Position numbers and translations under genes: made by a program | Part shown: positions 61,684 through 64,000 of the stretch, in pieces | How the letters are laid out: the number at the start of each line of letters is the position of its first letter | Position numbering within the stretch: position 1 is the first letter of the stretch | The notes under the pieces: model-generated | What the model was told of the DNA's origin: nothing | Seen by the model: only the letters and a program-made list of their open reading frames with translations | The model's database searches: none | From: Yinghuangia soli | GTDB taxonomy: Bacteria > Actinomycetota > Actinomycetes > Streptomycetales > Streptomycetaceae | Assembly: GCF_021502675.1 (NCBI RefSeq) | Contig: NZ_JAKFHA010000001.1 | Span: 680,400 to 744,399 of the forward strand | Reading direction: 5' to 3' | Length of the DNA stretch: 64,000 nucleotides

Positions 61684-61773
61684 GGACCCCGGGACCTCAC
61701 ACGGTCTCGTAGCGCTTGGCCTCGCGGGACATCGCAGGCTTCTGCGGTCGCGGGATCGGCGGGCGCACCGCTT

Positions 61774-63267
61774 TCAGGCGGTGCGCTTGCCGACCGCCCA
61801 CAGCTGCTCGAACTCCTCGTCGAACAGCGCGAACAGGCCGCGCCGCGGGTCGGCGGCGTCGCTTCCGGCGCGCAGCACGAAGGACGGTGACTCCACGCCG
61901 CGCGCCCGGCGCAGGTACGGCTGGACCACGGCGGCGTCGCTGTCCACGAGGTAGGCGTTGAAGCGCGGCGTCTCCTCGTACACCCGGATCTCGATGCGGT
62001 CCGGTTCGGCGAGCTTCGCGCGGATCTTGCGGGCGTGCAGGATGTTCATGGTGGTGAGCCGGGACAGTATGCCGCGCTTCACGCCCTCCTCGCGCTCGCG
62101 CTGCCGCATCGCGTCGCCGGCCGGGTTGAGGAACAGCAGGCGCATGCGGCAGCCGGCCGCGGCCAGCCGGTGCAGTTCGCGGCCCGAGTAGTTCTGGCAC
62201 AGCAGGTTGAGCGCGACGCCCATCGCGTCGATCGTGCGGGCCTCGCCGACCAGGTCGGCGAACGGCAACTTCCGCTGCAGCGCGGAGCGGTCCGGGAAGA
62301 CCGCGACCATGTCGCCGTACCGGCCCGCGAACAGCTCCTCGACCGCGTCGAGGGCGAGGCGCTCCCCGGCGTGCCTGCCGAGCCGGCCGTCGAGCTCGGC
62401 CAGCACCTTGGTGCAGGCGCGCTCGACCTGGCGCAGCACGTCGGGCGACAGCACGCGGTTGCGGGCCACGATGTGCCGCCCGATCTCCACTTCCTCCAGG
62501 GCGCGTTCGAGCGACCGGCGGTCGGTGAGATAGGGCGCGAAGCACCACCAGTTGCGGACCAAGAGCTCGCGCAGCTGCGGGAGGGTCAGGAAGGCCACCA
62601 GGTCGTCGTCCGCGGGGTCCACGATGTAGCCGCGCCGCCGGCTCATCTCCCGGACCGCCTCGGCGCGTTCGACCCATTCGCTCTGGGTGGGGCCGGCCGC
62701 GGCGACCACCCAGGCGCCGTCGTCGTGCGCGGCGTGCTCGACGGTGCCGTACACCGGCAGCAGGACCTGGCGTACCACCGAGCGCAGGCGCTGCTCGACG
62801 AGGTTGAGGTACACGTACGCGCGGCCCGCGCGGCGGGCCCGCAGGAGGGCCGAGCTCCAGTCGTCCTCGGCCCACGACAGGTCGCCCGGTTCGAGCGGCT
62901 CGGGCACGATCGGCACGGGTCCGGACGGGGGCGGCGGGCCGCTGCCGTCGAGCTGCGGGAGGTCGCCGTCGTCGGCGGCGCTGCGCGGTCCGGGGAAGGG
63001 CAGCCGGGCGGCGTTCCCGTATCCGGGGCGGGTGTTGCCCTGGTCGCCGCCCGTGGTGCCGCCCTTGCCGCCGGTGGTGCCGTCGGATTCGCCGCCCGGT
63101 GCGGGCCGGGCCGGGTTGCGCGGGAGGCGGCCGGGTCCGGACTCCTCGGGCGCGGTCGGATCCGCCAGGTCGTCGCCCGGGCCGGCGGCCTTGTCCGCAC
63201 CCTCCGTCCCGGCGTCCGGAAGATCGTCCGGCTCCGGGGCAGGCGGGTTCGGGCCCAGGTCGGTCAT
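61774..63267 (-). CDS. SAV2148-family HEPN-domain protein
   Basis: This 497-residue protein matches the SAV2148 family of streptomycetes. A disordered acidic Pro/Gly-rich N-terminus covers about 150 residues. A HEPN-like helical part follows (YVYLNLVEQRLRSVVRQVLLPVYG), then VERAEAVREMSRRRGYIVDPADDDLVAFLTL. The C-terminal domain contains NYSGRELHRLAAAGCRMRLLFLNPAGDAM and ETPRFNAYLVD. HEPN domains often act in RNA cleavage or toxin systems, but no ribonuclease motif is obvious here. GGGGAC precedes the ATG at 63267. It is convergent with the regulator at 61330. Confidence 0.82.
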   Translation of the reverse strand: MTDLGPNPPAPEPDDLPDAGTEGADKAAGPGDDLADPTAPEESGPGRLPRNPARPAPGGESDGTTGGKGGTTGGDQGNTRPGYGNAARLPFPGPRSAADDGDLPQLDGSGPPPPSGPVPIVPEPLEPGDLSWAEDDWSSALLRARRAGRAYVYLNLVEQRLRSVVRQVLLPVYGTVEHAAHDDGAWVVAAAGPTQSEWVERAEAVREMSRRRGYIVDPADDDLVAFLTLPQLRELLVRNWWCFAPYLTDRRSLERALEEVEIGRHIVARNRVLSPDVLRQVERACTKVLAELDGRLGRHAGERLALDAVEELFAGRYGDMVAVFPDRSALQRKLPFADLVGEARTIDAMGVALNLLCQNYSGRELHRLAAAGCRMRLLFLNPAGDAMRQREREEGVKRGILSRLTTMNILHARKIRAKLAEPDRIEIRVYEETPRFNAYLVDSDAAVVQPYLRRARGVESPSFVLRAGSDAADPRRGLFALFDEEFEQLWAVGKRTA

Positions 63268-63648
63268 AGCGTCCCCAATCGCATGGTTCGGTCCTGCCGC
63301 CGCGGCGCCGCGCCCGGACGTCGGCGCGCGCCCGCGGTGCGGCGATCGCCCGGAACCGGTCGAGCGTACTTCAGGCGCACGGGTCGACCCGCCGTATACG
63401 CGCGTCAACGGTACGCGCAGTTACGGCAGTCCGGGTTGCGCCTTGCGGACCTATTAGTTGCGACACGGTGTTTCTACGGCAGGCAATCATGAGAGTTTGG
63501 ACCATTCCTCGGCAATCATTGCCAACAGTCCACGGACCGGTGAGGGTGCTCCCTCAACTCGCGACTTCGGCGTGCCCGCATGAAACCGGGAGGCCGCCGC
63601 CGCCCGTCTGTACCGGCGAGAACCCCGTGGCACCAGCAGGAGGTCGCC
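63268..63648. promoter_or_regulatory. Divergent intergenic region with inverted and direct repeats
   Basis: No gene is supported in these 381 bases. GGCAAT-C-ATTGCC at 63511-63523 is a perfect inverted repeat. GGCAATCAT also occurs at 63482-63490, 29 bases upstream, as a direct repeat. AT content rises around 63450-63530, so promoters for both flanking genes probably lie here. Confidence 0.45.
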
Positions 63649-63864
63649 ATGATGGCCACGCCCAGCAGCACTGCCCACATGACGGGCATCGAGATCGACG
63701 CAGAGTTCGACCGGTACCGGCACGTCGTCGCGGAGATCTTCGACTGCCACCACCGCTCCCCCGAGACTCCGGAGACCGCCGGCGGTCCGGCCACCTGCAC
63801 CTGCGGCTCGGCCTGGCCGTGCGCGCAGGAGATGCTGGCGGCCGAACTGCTCGACTGGATCTGA
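63649..63864 (+). CDS. Small protein of unknown function with three cysteines
   Basis: This 71-residue protein has an acidic helical centre (IEIDAEFDRYRHVVAEIFDCHH) and a terminal CTCGSAWPCAQE cluster that could bind metal. GGAGG lies five bases before the first of two adjacent ATG codons, so the start may be 63649 or 63652. Short proteins with a similar Cys pattern occur in streptomycetes without known function. Confidence 0.65.
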   Translation: MMATPSSTAHMTGIEIDAEFDRYRHVVAEIFDCHHRSPETPETAGGPATCTCGSAWPCAQEMLAAELLDWI

Positions 63865-64000
63865 CGGATCGGCACGGGCCCGCAGCCGCCGCGCTCCGGG
63901 CCTGGGCCCGGTGTGTCGGCCACCCATCCGGGGGAAGGCCGGCCACAAGGCGCGCATGAAGCGGCCGCGGTAGGCGAGGATGCGGGGGTAGCCCCGCTCG
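63865..64000. other. Right-edge region, no supported gene
   Basis: The last 136 bases show no clear start, stop or motif on either strand. A minus-strand gene could enter from the right edge: a frame reads RGYPRILAYRGRFMRALWPAFPRMGG, which looks protein-like, but it continues into low-complexity sequence. It is left unassigned. Confidence 0.3.

Noticed and set aside
1-64000. Biosynthetic gene cluster suggested by the SARP and the P450
   Set aside because: No polyketide, peptide synthetase or other core biosynthetic genes are present; the P450 and SARP are 35 kb apart.

Overview
The window is 64 kb of very GC-rich actinobacterial DNA. GTG and TTG starts, four-base start/stop overlaps, SAV2148-like, WhiJ-like, DUF397, SARP and AidB-like families, and cysteine leader peptides all point to Streptomyces or a close relative in the Streptomycetaceae. 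It reads as chromosomal. I see no rRNA, tRNA, CRISPR array, insertion sequence or phage gene. The only mobile-type module is one vapBC toxin-antitoxin pair.

Layout. 1-4.4 kb holds a large SARP/NB-ARC regulator that runs off the left edge, then a WhiJ/AbaA-like regulatory triad (DUF397, XRE-DUF5753, RsbW-like ATPase). 4.5-10.4 kb is a catabolic cluster: alpha/beta hydrolase, Rieske oxygenase, TetR repressor and two amidohydrolases. Matching candidate TetR operators precede the oxygenase and lie between the repressor and the amidohydrolases. 10.5-11.1 kb is vapBC. 11.2-17.6 kb is a CebEFG/BglC-like beta-glucoside uptake operon with its own LacI regulator and a perfect 16-bp operator. 17.7-26 kb holds galE, a candidate small RNA, an ECF sigma factor flanked by two small membrane ORFs, lipoproteins and hypothetical genes. 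26-31 kb is a urease operon (ureABCFGD, no ureE). 31-38 kb has an S9 peptidase, ArfB, membrane proteins, an RsbW-like ATPase and a P450.

38.4-41.6 kb is the best candidate for a poorly described system. It is a tightly overlapping operon encoding an EACC1-like component, a caspase-like protease and a membrane-anchored periplasmic-binding-like receptor, probably a conflict or regulated-death module. 41.7-50 kb holds glutaryl-CoA dehydrogenase, a 1.2-kb non-coding block with imperfect tandem repeats, a YidD with a long Gly/Cys-rich extension, RsgA with a coupled mini-ORF that repeats its C-terminal tail, a YihY membrane protein, an AidB-like enzyme and a MarR regulator.

50.2-59.4 kb is assimilatory sulfur metabolism: a cysteine leader peptide with a plausible Shine-Dalgarno-sequestering switch, then sulfite reductase, a zinc ribbon, APS reductase, CysDN, a sulfonate-type ABC transporter and a sirohydrochlorin chelatase-like protein. 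Together these take up sulfur compounds, activate sulfate to APS, reduce it to sulfide and supply siroheme. 59.4-64 kb has a kinase-like protein, a LysE exporter, a second Cys-rich leader peptide before an orphan winged-helix regulator, a SAV2148-family HEPN protein and a small Cys-containing ORF. Start sites, family calls and regulatory structures were read by eye. No database search or folding calculation was run.
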